Positions 47,988-57,002 of a DNA stretch of 64,000 nucleotides are shown in pieces. The position numbers and the translations under genes were made by a program. Origin of the DNA: Cyclospora cayetanensis (taxonomy: Eukaryota; Apicomplexa; Conoidasida; Eucoccidiorida; Eimeriidae). The stretch is from contig NW_020312758.1 of NCBI RefSeq assembly GCF_002999335.1, positions 1 to 64,000 on the forward strand. Direction: 5' to 3'. Each line of letters opens with the position of its first letter. The stretch's first letter is position 1. The notes below the pieces were generated by a model. The model did no database searches and was not told where the DNA came from. It worked only from the letters and a program-made list of their open reading frames with translations.

Positions 47988-49265
47988 CTAGAGCTGTTCC
48001 TGCTCAAGACGCTGCGCTTGCTGCTCAACCAGGGATGACTGCTGCTGCCCTTGAACAACAGGCTCCAGTGTTTTCTGTTGGAGCTGCAACGAAGGTTGTA
48101 GTGGCTGCTGCTGCTGCTGCACAACCTGCTGTAGTGGCTGCTGCTGCTGCAGAGGCTGCTGTAATGGCTGCTGCTGCACAGCCTGCTGTAGTGGCTGCTG
48201 TAATGGCTGCTGCTGCACAGCTTGCTGTAGTGGCTGCTGTAATGGCTGCTGCTGCTGCAGAGGCTGCTGTAGTGGCTGCTGCTGCTGCAGACGCTGCTGT
48301 AGTGGCTGCTGCTGCTGCAGAGGCTGCTGTAGTGGCTGCTGCTGCTGCAGAGGCTGCTGTAGTGGCTGCTGCTGCTGCACAGGCTGCTGTAGTGGCTGCT
48401 GCTGCTGCAGAGGCTGCTGTAGTGGCTGCTGCTGCTGCACAGCCTGCTGTAGTGGCTGCTGCTGCTGCAGAGGCTGCTGTAGTGGCTGCTGCTGCTGCAG
48501 AGGCTGCTGTAGTGGCTGCTGCTGCTGCACAGCCTGCTGTAGTGGCTGCTGCTGCTGGACAACAGGCTGCAGCGGTTGGTGCTGCCTTTGCACAGCAGGT
48601 TCCAGTGTTTGCTGCTGCAGAATCGCCGAATTCTGCGTTGGAGCAAGTTTCTGCTGAGGCACGAGATACTCTTGCTGGCGCTGTGGCGGAATGTCAATTG
48701 GCACTTGACCCGCCGCTTGCTGTAGTGGCTGCTGCCGTTGCTGCGCATCCTGCTGCGATGGCTGTTGCTGCAGTTGTTGTTCCTGTTCGCGCCTAACCCT
48801 TGCACGTCTCTGGAGGTTATTGAACTTCTCTCGTCCGGTGAGCGGCAATGCTTGCTGCTGCGGCGGAAGTTGCTGCAGCTGCTGTTGTACTGGGGGAATA
48901 CTGGCGTCCTCAGGCTTGGGGAGCACTGCAGGCGCATTTTGATTCTCGAGAGGTATTTCCGCAGAGAGAGCGACCGCTGTTGTATGCGATACGTCCTGGT
49001 GTTTGCTGCTGTAGCCGCTGCCGAAGCTCAGACTCCCCAGAAGCCGCCAGAACAGCAGATACAGCAGGCAGCAGCAGGTGCAGGCAATCAGAGCATGCAG
49101 CATCCAGTTACGCCGACGCAAGGCCCTCATCTGCGGATTATGCGCAAGGAAAGTGACGCCGAAGAGCACATCCAGCAATAGCGGCAGCCATAACGCTAGG
49201 AGGAGACATGCACTGGAAACGGGCAGTGCATCCACAGGCCGAGCACTCATCGGCAGCATGCGCAT
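47988..49265 (-). CDS. QQPLQQ-repeat two-pass membrane protein
   Basis: A 425-codon frame runs from the ATG complementing 49263-49265. Residues about 18-42 form one hydrophobic helix (ACLLLALWLPLLLDVLFGV) and residues 54-78 a second (MLHALIACTCCCLLYLLFW), separated by a basic loop (RALRRRNWM). After a linker rich in Pro and Gln and a basic segment (NNLQRRARVRREQEQQ), the rest is Gln/Pro/Leu built on a ten-residue QQPLQQQQPL unit encoded by a 30-bp repeat. The non-repeat N-terminus with two coherent membrane helices makes this strand the coding one, although the repeat is open in other frames. I recognise no family. It may be a membrane protein with a long flexible Gln-rich tail. A further 5' exon is possible upstream of 49265. 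Confidence 0.6.
   Translation of the reverse strand: MRMLPMSARPVDALPVSSACLLLALWLPLLLDVLFGVTFLAHNPQMRALRRRNWMLHALIACTCCCLLYLLFWRLLGSLSFGSGYSSKHQDVSHTTAVALSAEIPLENQNAPAVLPKPEDASIPPVQQQLQQLPPQQQALPLTGREKFNNLQRRARVRREQEQQLQQQPSQQDAQQRQQPLQQAAGQVPIDIPPQRQQEYLVPQQKLAPTQNSAILQQQTLEPAVQRQHQPLQPVVQQQQPLQQAVQQQQPLQQPLQQQQPLQQPLQQQQPLQQAVQQQQPLQQPLQQQQPLQQPVQQQQPLQQPLQQQQPLQQPLQQQQPLQQRLQQQQPLQQPLQQQQPLQQPLQQAVQQQPLQQPLQQAVQQQPLQQPLQQQQPLQQVVQQQQQPLQPSLQLQQKTLEPVVQGQQQSSLVEQQAQRLEQEQL
48090..48560. repeat. 30-bp coding tandem repeat
   Basis: Roughly fifteen copies of a 30-bp unit built from GGCTGCTGTAGTGGCTGCTG plus CTGCTGCAGA, with CAGA/CACA variants. Some early copies lack a CTG or carry TAATGG for TAGTGG. 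The length is a multiple of three, so the array preserves the Gln/Pro/Leu frame on the minus strand. Confidence 0.9.
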
Positions 49266-49707
49266 CAGCGGCGAAGCAGAAAGTCTGGCATAAAACCATC
49301 CAAAAAATCTCTGCGTGCTGTAGCGGGAGAGAAGGCGTCAGCGGAGACATATTATAGCCAAGGCTACGAAGGCGTTGGTCAGGATAAAGCGCAAGCGATC
49401 GGACAAACGCGGAGAGGCTCGAAGAGACAGACAAACAGACTGACGGACAGGATGAGCGGAGGATCACACGCAGAACTTTTTTCATTAATAATGAGGAGGT
49501 AAAAAGCGGTTCTTTGCTCACCACACGGGCGATAGAGGCTCTTGCGGTCGCCAAGGAAAGACCCAATCGTGAGGCCTGAGGTGCAGGAAGCAGCGAAGAG
49601 CAACCCGTCCCTTCTATAGCGAAGAATCCTACACCCGAGAGGAACGAAAGGGAATTGCTGAAAGGGACGGCTTCCAGTCACGAATATATATGATAAAGAG
49701 AACCGGA

Positions 49708-49773
49708 AGGCTTCCAGTTAAGAATATATATATATACATATATGTATATATATATATTCTTAACTGGAAGCCT
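49708..49773. repeat. 66-bp perfect palindrome, AT-rich core
   Basis: The left arm AGGCTTCCAGTTAAGAATAT continues into alternating TA. The right arm is its exact reverse complement, with the centre between 49740 and 49741 and no spacer. A diverged partial copy of the arm (GGCTTCCAGTCACGAATATA) lies about 40 bp upstream near 49,669. It could be a cruciform-forming end of a small inverted-repeat element or an assembly fold-back. Confidence 0.9.
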
Positions 49774-51050
49774 GAAAGATAGACCGAAACAGAGCAATAA
49801 GGGTGCCTGCCATGTGAGGCAGAACGCAATCAAAGCTCTCAGGAGCAGCCGGAGAGGAGGAAACGTCCAGCAGAAAGGCAATTGACGCACGTGAGTTTGG
49901 GTCCTTCTAATGGTTTGCCGTTGAGCAGCCAGACCAGCAGATACGTAGAACCCTACATGCTCAGCATCCAACGGCATCACCTGCGCTCGCTATGCATACA
50001 TCAGCAGCAGCATCACGCCACATCCCACTACGGCAGTCATATATAGACACACACCCCACCGCTGTGATGGGTGTCGCTGCTACCCCTTCAAGGAGGTCTC
50101 TGCCTGCCTCTACGCCTGCCTGCCTGTCTGTCTGCCTGCCCACTTGTTTGAACACGTATGCAGTGGCATCCGCAATGCCACGAAAACACGACCCCTTCCC
50201 CCCCAGATGCAACATATGCGCTGTGAAAAACACCATCAGACACACAATAACCCCCTAGGGACCACTTGCCCTCCCACTGACTGTAATACTAACTAACACG
50301 CACTCCGAGATGTTTGCAGCCTTCTACCATCTTCTTTTGAGTCTTATGCAGGCGTGGATCTTCTTCCTTGCCTGCACACCGTCAAGTTCAATGCACCGTA
50401 ATCAGCGCTTGATGAACATGACGACATCTCCGAAAAGCCGCGCAGTGCAAGTAGGCCGAACTCAATGCGATTTCCACGAGCTAAAAAAAGCTGCGCAGAG
50501 AGCCACAGCATCAAAGCACTGACAGCAAGCCAAAATCACCTACTCCTGGACAGAAGGTACCGCCTTTCCACAGTCTCCACTTCTGCAGCCGGCGTTCGTA
50601 ACTGCTCTCGAGAAGAAATCAGCTGAGGGCACACACATAAGCACTAAAACATCACGCGTGCTTCGCTGTACGTATTGTAGGCTTTCTAGTTTTGTTGCTA
50701 CAGCTTCTAACTATCCTACAGGAAGCAGCCTTCGGCTAGGGCAGAATGTTGCAGCCTCACGCGGTGTCTAAAATCTAAACCCCCCGCATTCTGTCAGCCC
50801 CCAAGATGGGTCTCCAGCTCCAAGTGCTGCAGCTGAGATGGAATCAAACACACACAGGCAATTACCTGCATTATGTTTCCATGCTTCACATCACTGCAGT
50901 TGCTAGCCGTCAGTCCCTAAGAGCTAGCTAGCTGGGCCTCCTCCTGGATTGAATAACACCCCATAACACCACGCGCCGCAGTACCTACAGCCGCTGCACA
51001 GACGCGATTATCACGGCTACATGCCTTCATCAACTTCTCTAGAGCATACA
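49774..51050. other. Intergenic stretch
   Basis: No supported gene. Short plus-strand frames at 49.99-50.26 and 50.31-50.52 kb have no domain or splice partner. A (CTGC)n run near 50,100-50,140 is simple sequence. Confidence 0.35.
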
Positions 51051-51263
51051 CTACTTCTGAGGTAACAGAAACAACAACACCAACCGCTTCTTGTCCACCA
51101 GAAAAGCAGCAGCCAAAACAGAAAGCCCGCAAGCGCAAAGAATAGGGAGCCAGAAACAGATTGTACCTTCCGTATAGCCTTTGAGGGCGACTAGGGAGCA
51201 CCGCAGTTTTTTGGCACAGGCCTCGTGAAATTCTAGTTCCAACTCATGCACGGGGCTGTCCAT
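51051..51263 (-). CDS. Possible small single-pass membrane protein
   Basis: From the ATG complementing 51261-51263, a 70-codon frame encodes an acidic/basic N-terminus (DSPVHELELEFHEACAKKLR), then one long hydrophobic helix (ICFWLPILCACGLSVLAAAF), then VDKKRL. A downstream minus-strand frame (about 51.07-50.92 kb, EVVYALEKLMKACSRDNR) could be a second exon, but the implied intron from TTTCTG|GTGGAC to ACCTCAG is only about 42 bp. The start codon is 20 bp from the start of a divergent plus-strand ORF, leaving no room for two 5' untranslated regions, so at least one of the pair may be wrong. Confidence 0.3.
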   Translation of the reverse strand: MDSPVHELELEFHEACAKKLRCSLVALKGYTEGTICFWLPILCACGLSVLAAAFLVDKKRLVLLFLLPQK

Positions 51264-51283
51264 AGCGTATGTTTGCCGCAACA

Positions 51284-51781
51284 ATGGTGCGCATTCCGCC
51301 ACCGCTAGTACTCGTGATACTTGCCCTGCAGGTATTTATGCTATTTGCAGTCAGTCCTAACCGATGTGCAGGTTTCACCCCTCAAGCTGTACCCCTACTA
51401 CCGTTGCCTGTGATACCGTCGGATTGCTGCCCCCCTCCAGCTGTCCTGACGAATATGCCTATTGAGGCCAATGTCTGTGGTGGCGATACATTTAGCGTGA
51501 CTGGGCTTGCTGCAGCAGGCAGTAGCTCAGGGGGGTGGCAGTATGTTCGGAGTTGCTGTTGGTCCTGTTGCTGCCTCTGGTGCTGCGCCTCTCGCCTTAG
51601 CTGCTACTTGCTTCTTTTCCTCCCTGGAAGCTCTCTCAAAGGCCGCGCCGAGCACCTAACTGATGTACAGGCAAAGGTCATACTAACACAGCAGGGGCAG
51701 CTCATGCATAAACAGCGAGGATATACCGGTCTGCAGCTGCAACACGAGTGGCAACGGGAGTTAGCCGTTTATCACGGGTAA
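51284..51781 (+). CDS. Signal-peptide-bearing 5' exon(s), unassigned
   Basis: The ATG at 51284 opens a classic signal peptide (VRIPPPLVLVILALQVFMLF) followed by Pro-rich sequence and Cys-rich stretches, open to 51781. The part after about 51,530 (CCWSCCCLWCCASRL) looks like translated intron, so the true exon probably ends near there. It may belong to the same transcript as the zinc-ribbon gene whose main exon starts near 52.5 kb. In that case the full protein would enter the secretory or apicoplast route. I could not find a phase-consistent splice chain linking them. Confidence 0.35.
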   Translation: MVRIPPPLVLVILALQVFMLFAVSPNRCAGFTPQAVPLLPLPVIPSDCCPPPAVLTNMPIEANVCGGDTFSVTGLAAAGSSSGGWQYVRSCCWSCCCLWCCASRLSCYLLLFLPGSSLKGRAEHLTDVQAKVILTQQGQLMHKQRGYTGLQLQHEWQRELAVYHG

Positions 51782-52508
51782 ACGTGGAACTGATATACCC
51801 TTTTCAAAAACTCCGCTTGTCTTCTAACGCTAAGAGGCCGAGTGAAACCCAAGGAACACCCCAATACCCGCACTAGCAGCGTCCGAGCAGTGCGCAAAGT
51901 TGCAGGAACGGGGGCCCCCCCCTTGAGGAGTTCTGGGGGGGAACTGCGGATGTACCTGCGGCTACAGTTACTGAACGCAAATAAATGATGTTTTGTTCGT
52001 AAAAGCATCATACAGAAGAATCTTGCAATTTATTTGTGTGGTAATGGCTTCTGCTGCTGTGGCTACCTCTGGTGCTGCACACATTGTTGGGGGTTCATGA
52101 GGGAGAGAAGAACCAAGCAAAAAGGCACACTACTAACACCAGCAGACGCGTCCATCAAATTGGTGTCTTTTTTGCGCAAGACATCATCTCCGGTGGGCAC
52201 AAAGGGAGCAGCAACATTTGCCTGAGCAGTGCGGTGGGAAGTGCGTTAGTGAAACGGCATACGCAATTAGGCCGTGAAACCCTTACAGCGACTGTCTCGC
52301 CACAGCGGCCGCGTCGTGTATACGGCATTGGGGCTACACGCAGTCGCAGTGCCGTGGAACGCAGCTGCTGCGGAACATGAGGAGTCAGCCCCACAGCGCT
52401 CCTATAGCATTAGGAAGGCAGATTTAGTGGCATCCCCATCCTCAGTGTGACTACCAGTCGGTGGCTCCAAATACAGACTGCAGCTGTTTCTGTCGGATCT
52501 GCCTTCCC

Positions 52509-54056
52509 ATGGGCAGACTTCTGTTCCCAAGCAGCTGCAATGGAATTGTAGCAGCAGCTGCAACAGGACGGAGGGAGAGGCTTGCTCCGACAAGCGCTAG
52601 TGCAGGAGTTTCAGTTGTAGAATCAGGCAGGGTGGAAGCGGCCCTGGAGGCGACCGACTCTTCCGAGATACGAGGGGAAGTGCTACACGAACTGCAGCGG
52701 CAAAAGCAAAAACGCCAACAAAGCCAGGAGACACCACCGCATGAGCTGCTGCTCTTCCTGCAGCCCCGCAATAACAGCAGTACAAGCTGGTGGGCACCTG
52801 CCGCTTGTGTTTCAGCGCGTTTACAGCGGTGGGTGGGGGAGACTGTAGGAGCTCTCTTTACTTCAAAGCATCAGCGGCAGCACCGCTGGAGGCGTCTTTC
52901 CTCGAGGGGCCTTCTCCTGAGAGGTCGCAGGAGCACCAGCAGCAATCTTTGGGAAGCGGCGTGTGCGGTATTTATTGCTGCTGCAGCAGCAGCACTGCAA
53001 ATGGCTGCCTACCCTACGGTACATGGGGGTCCAAGTGCTGCATCAAGCGCGACAGCACTGACGCCAGCAGCAAAGGATATCAAAGTCCAGAGTTGGCTGG
53101 CATCCAGTATATTGCAGTGTAGCACCAGCGCCGTCTCCTTCTGGAGCGTGTGTGCAGCAGGCGGTCGGCTGCAGCAGGCTCTGGGCATTTCCTGTGCGTC
53201 TATATTGGCGAAGCCTTTGGGCTTGATTACGGTTGCCGTGGCATCGAATGCAGCAGCTGCTGCGGCTGCTGCTGCTGGTTTTGCCTGCACCAGGGTGCAG
53301 GAGCTCCATGCGTCCAGCAGGAACGGCCGAAGGGGGTGGTTTGCAGCTGCAAAGGAGTTACAGCAGGAGACTCGGGGGCAGTGGGGTGGCTTACTGTTAC
53401 AGCACCACCCGCGCACGTATTCGGTGAGTACTTCCACGGATACCAGCAGTGGCAAGGATTTGCTGCGGCTTGTAACCGCCGAGACACTGCAAGGATTGTT
53501 GGTATTTTATCTCTTGGGTGGTCGTCTGTTTCGGCTGTCTCCCTCCAGTCTCATTTCTCCCGGTGCCTTCGCTGAGAGAGGCCTCTCCCTCTCCGCATCG
53601 ACAGGATATGCGTCAGAAACGGAGAGGCGCGTCATTAAGAAAATAGGGCTGCGCTTCGGGTGTCACACCTGCGGTATTCGGACTCGCAGCACTCGTTGGG
53701 TTGCCGATCACCAGCCCCCTACGGCTCAAGTTATTAGCTACGAGAAAACAACTGTAGGCTGGGTCTTAGGCACTATAAGGCGACTCCTTGGGGGGTCCAA
53801 GTATTGGCCTCAGCGCCTGTATCCACATTGCGAAAGCTGCAGCCTGAAACAAGCTGTGGCTGTCAGAAAGCAAACAGCTGCCACTGCAGCTGCAGTCGTG
53901 AGCTCTGCTATTCCCTCCCAAGAAGTAGCAGCGAAACTCCGAGAGAAGCGCAGCCAATTACTCCAGCAGAAACTGATCTTTAGGGCGCGCTCCTTCCGTC
54001 TGTGGCACCTCACAGGGGGGATCGTTTCTCTCATCCGCTGCCTTGACGCCCTCTAA
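52509..54056 (+). CDS. Zinc-ribbon/HNH-like protein with DHQPP motif
   Basis: The frame is open from a GTG at 52461; the first ATG is 52509, giving about 515 residues, and upstream exons are possible. The N-terminal 250 residues are low-complexity, with Ala-rich hydrophobic runs (GLITVAVASNAAAAAAAA) that could be membrane-associated. The conserved-looking part is the last 170 residues: ERRVIKKIGLRFGCHTCGIR, then WVADHQPPTAQV, then WVLGTIRRLLGG, then RLYPHCESCSLKQ, then a basic tail. Two CxxC pairs flank an Asp-His-x-Pro-Pro, the arrangement of a treble-clef zinc site as in HNH-type endonucleases, where the DH lies in the first beta hairpin. Nuclease activity is inference; a purely structural zinc site is possible. 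I do not know a name for the family. Confidence 0.55.
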   Translation: MGRLLFPSSCNGIVAAAATGRRERLAPTSASAGVSVVESGRVEAALEATDSSEIRGEVLHELQRQKQKRQQSQETPPHELLLFLQPRNNSSTSWWAPAACVSARLQRWVGETVGALFTSKHQRQHRWRRLSSRGLLLRGRRSTSSNLWEAACAVFIAAAAAALQMAAYPTVHGGPSAASSATALTPAAKDIKVQSWLASSILQCSTSAVSFWSVCAAGGRLQQALGISCASILAKPLGLITVAVASNAAAAAAAAAGFACTRVQELHASSRNGRRGWFAAAKELQQETRGQWGGLLLQHHPRTYSVSTSTDTSSGKDLLRLVTAETLQGLLVFYLLGGRLFRLSPSSLISPGAFAERGLSLSASTGYASETERRVIKKIGLRFGCHTCGIRTRSTRWVADHQPPTAQVISYEKTTVGWVLGTIRRLLGGSKYWPQRLYPHCESCSLKQAVAVRKQTAATAAAVVSSAIPSQEVAAKLREKRSQLLQQKLIFRARSFRLWHLTGGIVSLIRCLDAL

Positions 54057-54809
54057 TTCAAATACAGTGTGCGCCGATATTGCATTTGCGGTACACACGA
54101 CTCTGGCGGCTGCCCTCGTTGCCGCCAAAATTGAACCTGCTTAATAAACGAGGGCTGCAGCACAGATGCTGCAGCCTTTTCGCCGCATAGCTGCCTCAGC
54201 GCTACACTACTGTCCACCACGCTGACTTTCTTGCCGCGCTGGAAGGGCTTTCCAGGCCAACAGCAAATATAGCAGACGCTTTTTACTGCTCTAACCTCTA
54301 AACTTAATCAGGGCCTTTTCGAGAACGTGCCCATAGAGGTGATACGTTTAGCCTGCACTAGCGCGTTAAGCCTTTCGCTTCTTTCGGTTCCGCTTCTCGT
54401 CTCACTCTAGATTTTCTTTCCCGCCTTCAACGCTAACTCGCCGTCCACCTTCGCCAAACCTTCTGCTCTACTGCTCACCTCTCAATTCACCCTCCATCTC
54501 TGTCTATGTGTATGCCCTCCCGCTATATCTCTTCCTGGGCAGCAGGGCGTCTCGCCAGACGGCAGCGCTGCATATGCAAAGTGTGCCTCGGTCAACTGCA
54601 TGCGACTACCCGTTTCAGAGCCCTCTCCTAGTGCTTCTGGTGTAGTACTGAGTGAGCGCAAAGCTCCAGCGCGAAGGCGCTCACAGCATATCCTAAGGCT
54701 TCACTCCTGACTTACGTTGCAAATCGCAAGAGCAAAAGCAGCGGCAGTGCGTGTCGATGCGGAGCGTGCTGCTGCTGCAGCCCTCCCACCGCGCGGAGAG
54801 CGACCATCC
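54057..54809. other. Spacer between convergent genes
   Basis: About 750 bp of pyrimidine-rich sequence with no ORF of note. It lies between the stop of the zinc-ribbon gene and the stop of the ATG16-like gene, and presumably holds both 3' untranslated regions. Confidence 0.4.
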
Positions 54810-57002
54810 CTACTCCCAAACACACACAGTACCATCCCTGCACCCTGCAAACAGCCTGCTGCTGTTGCCGCAGTTACTCCACGCCAAGCAACTAATCTCT
54901 GCAGAGCCTCCGTGAAGCACTGAGATGGGGCCATCCCCGTAGAGCTGCTGGACCTGCAGCGCTGCAAGACTATCACTCACCATATCAGCACCGCTGCTGT
55001 TACTGCTGAGCGCATGCGATGCTTTGACTGCGTTGCAGGAGGCGGCTTTCTGCTTCAGGTCCCAAATCAAGAGGTGGCTGCCGGTGGCAACGGCCAGCAG
55101 ACTGCCACAAGGCGAAAAACACGGCGCAGCAGCAACCGTGTTGCACCGTAGGAGGGGGTGTGTAAGAGTTTGCTCCTGATGCCGCTGCTGCAGCATCATG
55201 CGTAGGTCGAGAAGCTGCAAAACTTTGTCCTCTCCAAGTGTACAGACAGTGTGTCCATTAGGGGAGATGGCGACGCCTACGACACCTTCCCCGCTATGCA
55301 GTGGGGGTGACACCATGTCTGCACTCCAGATCCGGCTGTTACTTCTACTGCTGCCGCTGCTGCTCCTGCTGGAGGGTGTGAAGAGACTAAGGGTGCTGTT
55401 TCGGTGACCAATGAGCAGCATGGCACCGTCTGCTGCAGCAGCCGCTGCCGTGGGACGCGATTGCAGCGTCGTACATCGGCTAGAGGCGCTGCGGTGTATG
55501 TCCCACAGACGAAGTGACCTATCGTTGGCGACGCTCCAAGCTGCTTCAGCTGTTGCTGACGCAGCGTCCCCCTTCGGCTGCAAAAAGCCGCATGCGACAA
55601 TCGCCCCGCCGCTGTGTCCCTTAAGGGTTTGGAGAACTTTGCCTCGCGGAAGCTGAGTGACGTACAACGCGGCATCAATGCATCCAATCAACGCGAGCGC
55701 TTCCTGGGACCTAGCTGCCGTCTCTTTCTGCCGCAGCAACAGCACGTCAACTGCTGTACATGCAGCCCGCAACGGGGAAGGCTGAACGGAATACAAACCT
55801 CCAGGTCTGACACCACCCAACACGGCCAGTGTACCATCAGCACCTCCTGAGACAAATAGCTCTCCCGCCGTGGCACGTCCTGCCGTTGCTTCTATTGGAC
55901 GACTGCAGCAGCACAGGACAGAGCCATTCTGCATGTGAATAGTCCGCAATAACCGGAGAGGAGGGCGACAAGACCCTTCACAGTTCCTGTCGATGCTGGT
56001 GCTCTCGTTAGGGGGGGGGCTGCTGCTCGGCAGTGCAGCTGCTGCGGTCGGTGTACCTCCAGCAGCTGCTCGGGCAGCCGCTACCGCATGCGCTGATTCA
56101 GAATCTGCTGATGGCTCCTGCCGACTTCTGAGGAGAGAAGCGGCAGCAGGAGTGTCACGGCCACTGGTGAGTCCTGTTGAGGGTCCAAGGTGAGCATCTG
56201 CCGATGATGCACTTGTGCGCATTTGGTCCTGCAAGAGCTCTAGAGAGGCGGCCTCAGCCTGTTTGTACCGCAGGAGCTCCCGGAGGTATCCCTCAGTCTC
56301 CAACGCCTTTGCAGCAACTTCTTGTTGAGCTTTTTGCACCGCCTGCTGTTGTTGTTGCTGCTGCTGAACCAGCAGCAAACAGGTCCTGCGAGTTGCTGCA
56401 GCCTGGGCTTCGTTCTCGGCGATCTCCTCTTCCTTCTCCCTAAGTTGCCGCTGTTGCTGTAGCAACTCACTGTCCTTCTCAGCTAGCAGCTGCTGTTGTT
56501 GTTGCACCTGCTGCATAAGCACCAGCAGCTCCGTCTCGAGCTGCTGTTGTCGCTGCTCATATTGCCTTTGCGTTGCCGCTGCTGCTGCCTTTATCGCCCT
56601 GATTTGCTGCTTCAGAACTGCACTGTCTGGCGTATTCTGCAGATGGTGCTCTGTCTGCGCTGCACAAGGGCCACCAGCTGCAGCAGAAGTCGCTGCTGCC
56701 GCTAATCCTTCTTGTGCTGCTGCAGCAGAACGCACAGCCAAGGTGGATGCATGGTTCGCTAGCAGCCGGCGATTCTCTTCTACCGCTGCAGCATGCGCTG
56801 CACAAACAGCCGCAAACCAGTCGTGCTGAAGAAGATGTTTTATTCGAGCTCTTCGGAGGAAGACTTCCCGCCACAGGGGCAGCCTTTCGGGTGGTCCTGT
56901 TTCTTCTGCTCCAGCCGCAGCCCTATTTGTGTTCATCACCCTTCTTGATGCAACCGGTGCAGCTGTGTCTGCTCCATCACTTGTGTCACCGCGCAAGTGC
57001 AT
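54810..57002 (-). CDS. ATG16: ATG16-like autophagy protein with WD40 domain
   Basis: One uninterrupted exon of 730 codons starts at the ATG complementing 57000-57002. Residues about 40-70 (LPLWREVFLRRARIKHLLQH) resemble the N-terminal ATG5-binding helix of ATG16. A long Gln/Glu coiled coil follows (residues 130-260), the dimerising part of ATG16. After a disordered Ser/Ala linker, residues 350-730 form a WD40 propeller: TLKGHSGGAIVACGFL, NDRSLRLWDIHRSASS, VVGVAISPNGHTVCTLGEDK, LQLLDLR, APCFSPCGSLLAVATGSHLL, IWDLK, ISCLAWSNCG and DGTVCVWE. These follow the blade order of animal ATG16L1. ATG16 brings ATG12-ATG5 to membranes for ATG8 lipidation. In Toxoplasma the ATG8 machinery maintains the apicoplast, so the same role is likely here. 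A generic coiled-coil WD40 protein is the alternative. Confidence 0.75.
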   Translation of the reverse strand: MHLRGDTSDGADTAAPVASRRVMNTNRAAAGAEETGPPERLPLWREVFLRRARIKHLLQHDWFAAVCAAHAAAVEENRRLLANHASTLAVRSAAAAQEGLAAAATSAAAGGPCAAQTEHHLQNTPDSAVLKQQIRAIKAAAAATQRQYEQRQQQLETELLVLMQQVQQQQQLLAEKDSELLQQQRQLREKEEEIAENEAQAAATRRTCLLLVQQQQQQQQAVQKAQQEVAAKALETEGYLRELLRYKQAEAASLELLQDQMRTSASSADAHLGPSTGLTSGRDTPAAASLLRSRQEPSADSESAHAVAAARAAAGGTPTAAAALPSSSPPPNESTSIDRNCEGSCRPPLRLLRTIHMQNGSVLCCCSRPIEATAGRATAGELFVSGGADGTLAVLGGVRPGGLYSVQPSPLRAACTAVDVLLLRQKETAARSQEALALIGCIDAALYVTQLPRGKVLQTLKGHSGGAIVACGFLQPKGDAASATAEAAWSVANDRSLRLWDIHRSASSRCTTLQSRPTAAAAAADGAMLLIGHRNSTLSLFTPSSRSSSGSSRSNSRIWSADMVSPPLHSGEGVVGVAISPNGHTVCTLGEDKVLQLLDLRMMLQQRHQEQTLTHPLLRCNTVAAAPCFSPCGSLLAVATGSHLLIWDLKQKAASCNAVKASHALSSNSSGADMVSDSLAALQVQQLYGDGPISVLHGGSAEISCLAWSNCGNSSRLFAGCRDGTVCVWE

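Noticed and set aside
47837..48796. 319-codon Ala-rich plus-strand ORF
   Set aside because: Antisense to the QQPLQQ protein; open only because the 30-bp unit lacks stops. No signal or non-repeat coherence.
47879..48937. 352-codon Ser/His/Tyr-rich minus-strand ORF
   Set aside because: Another frame of the same 30-bp repeat, without the membrane helices of the chosen frame.
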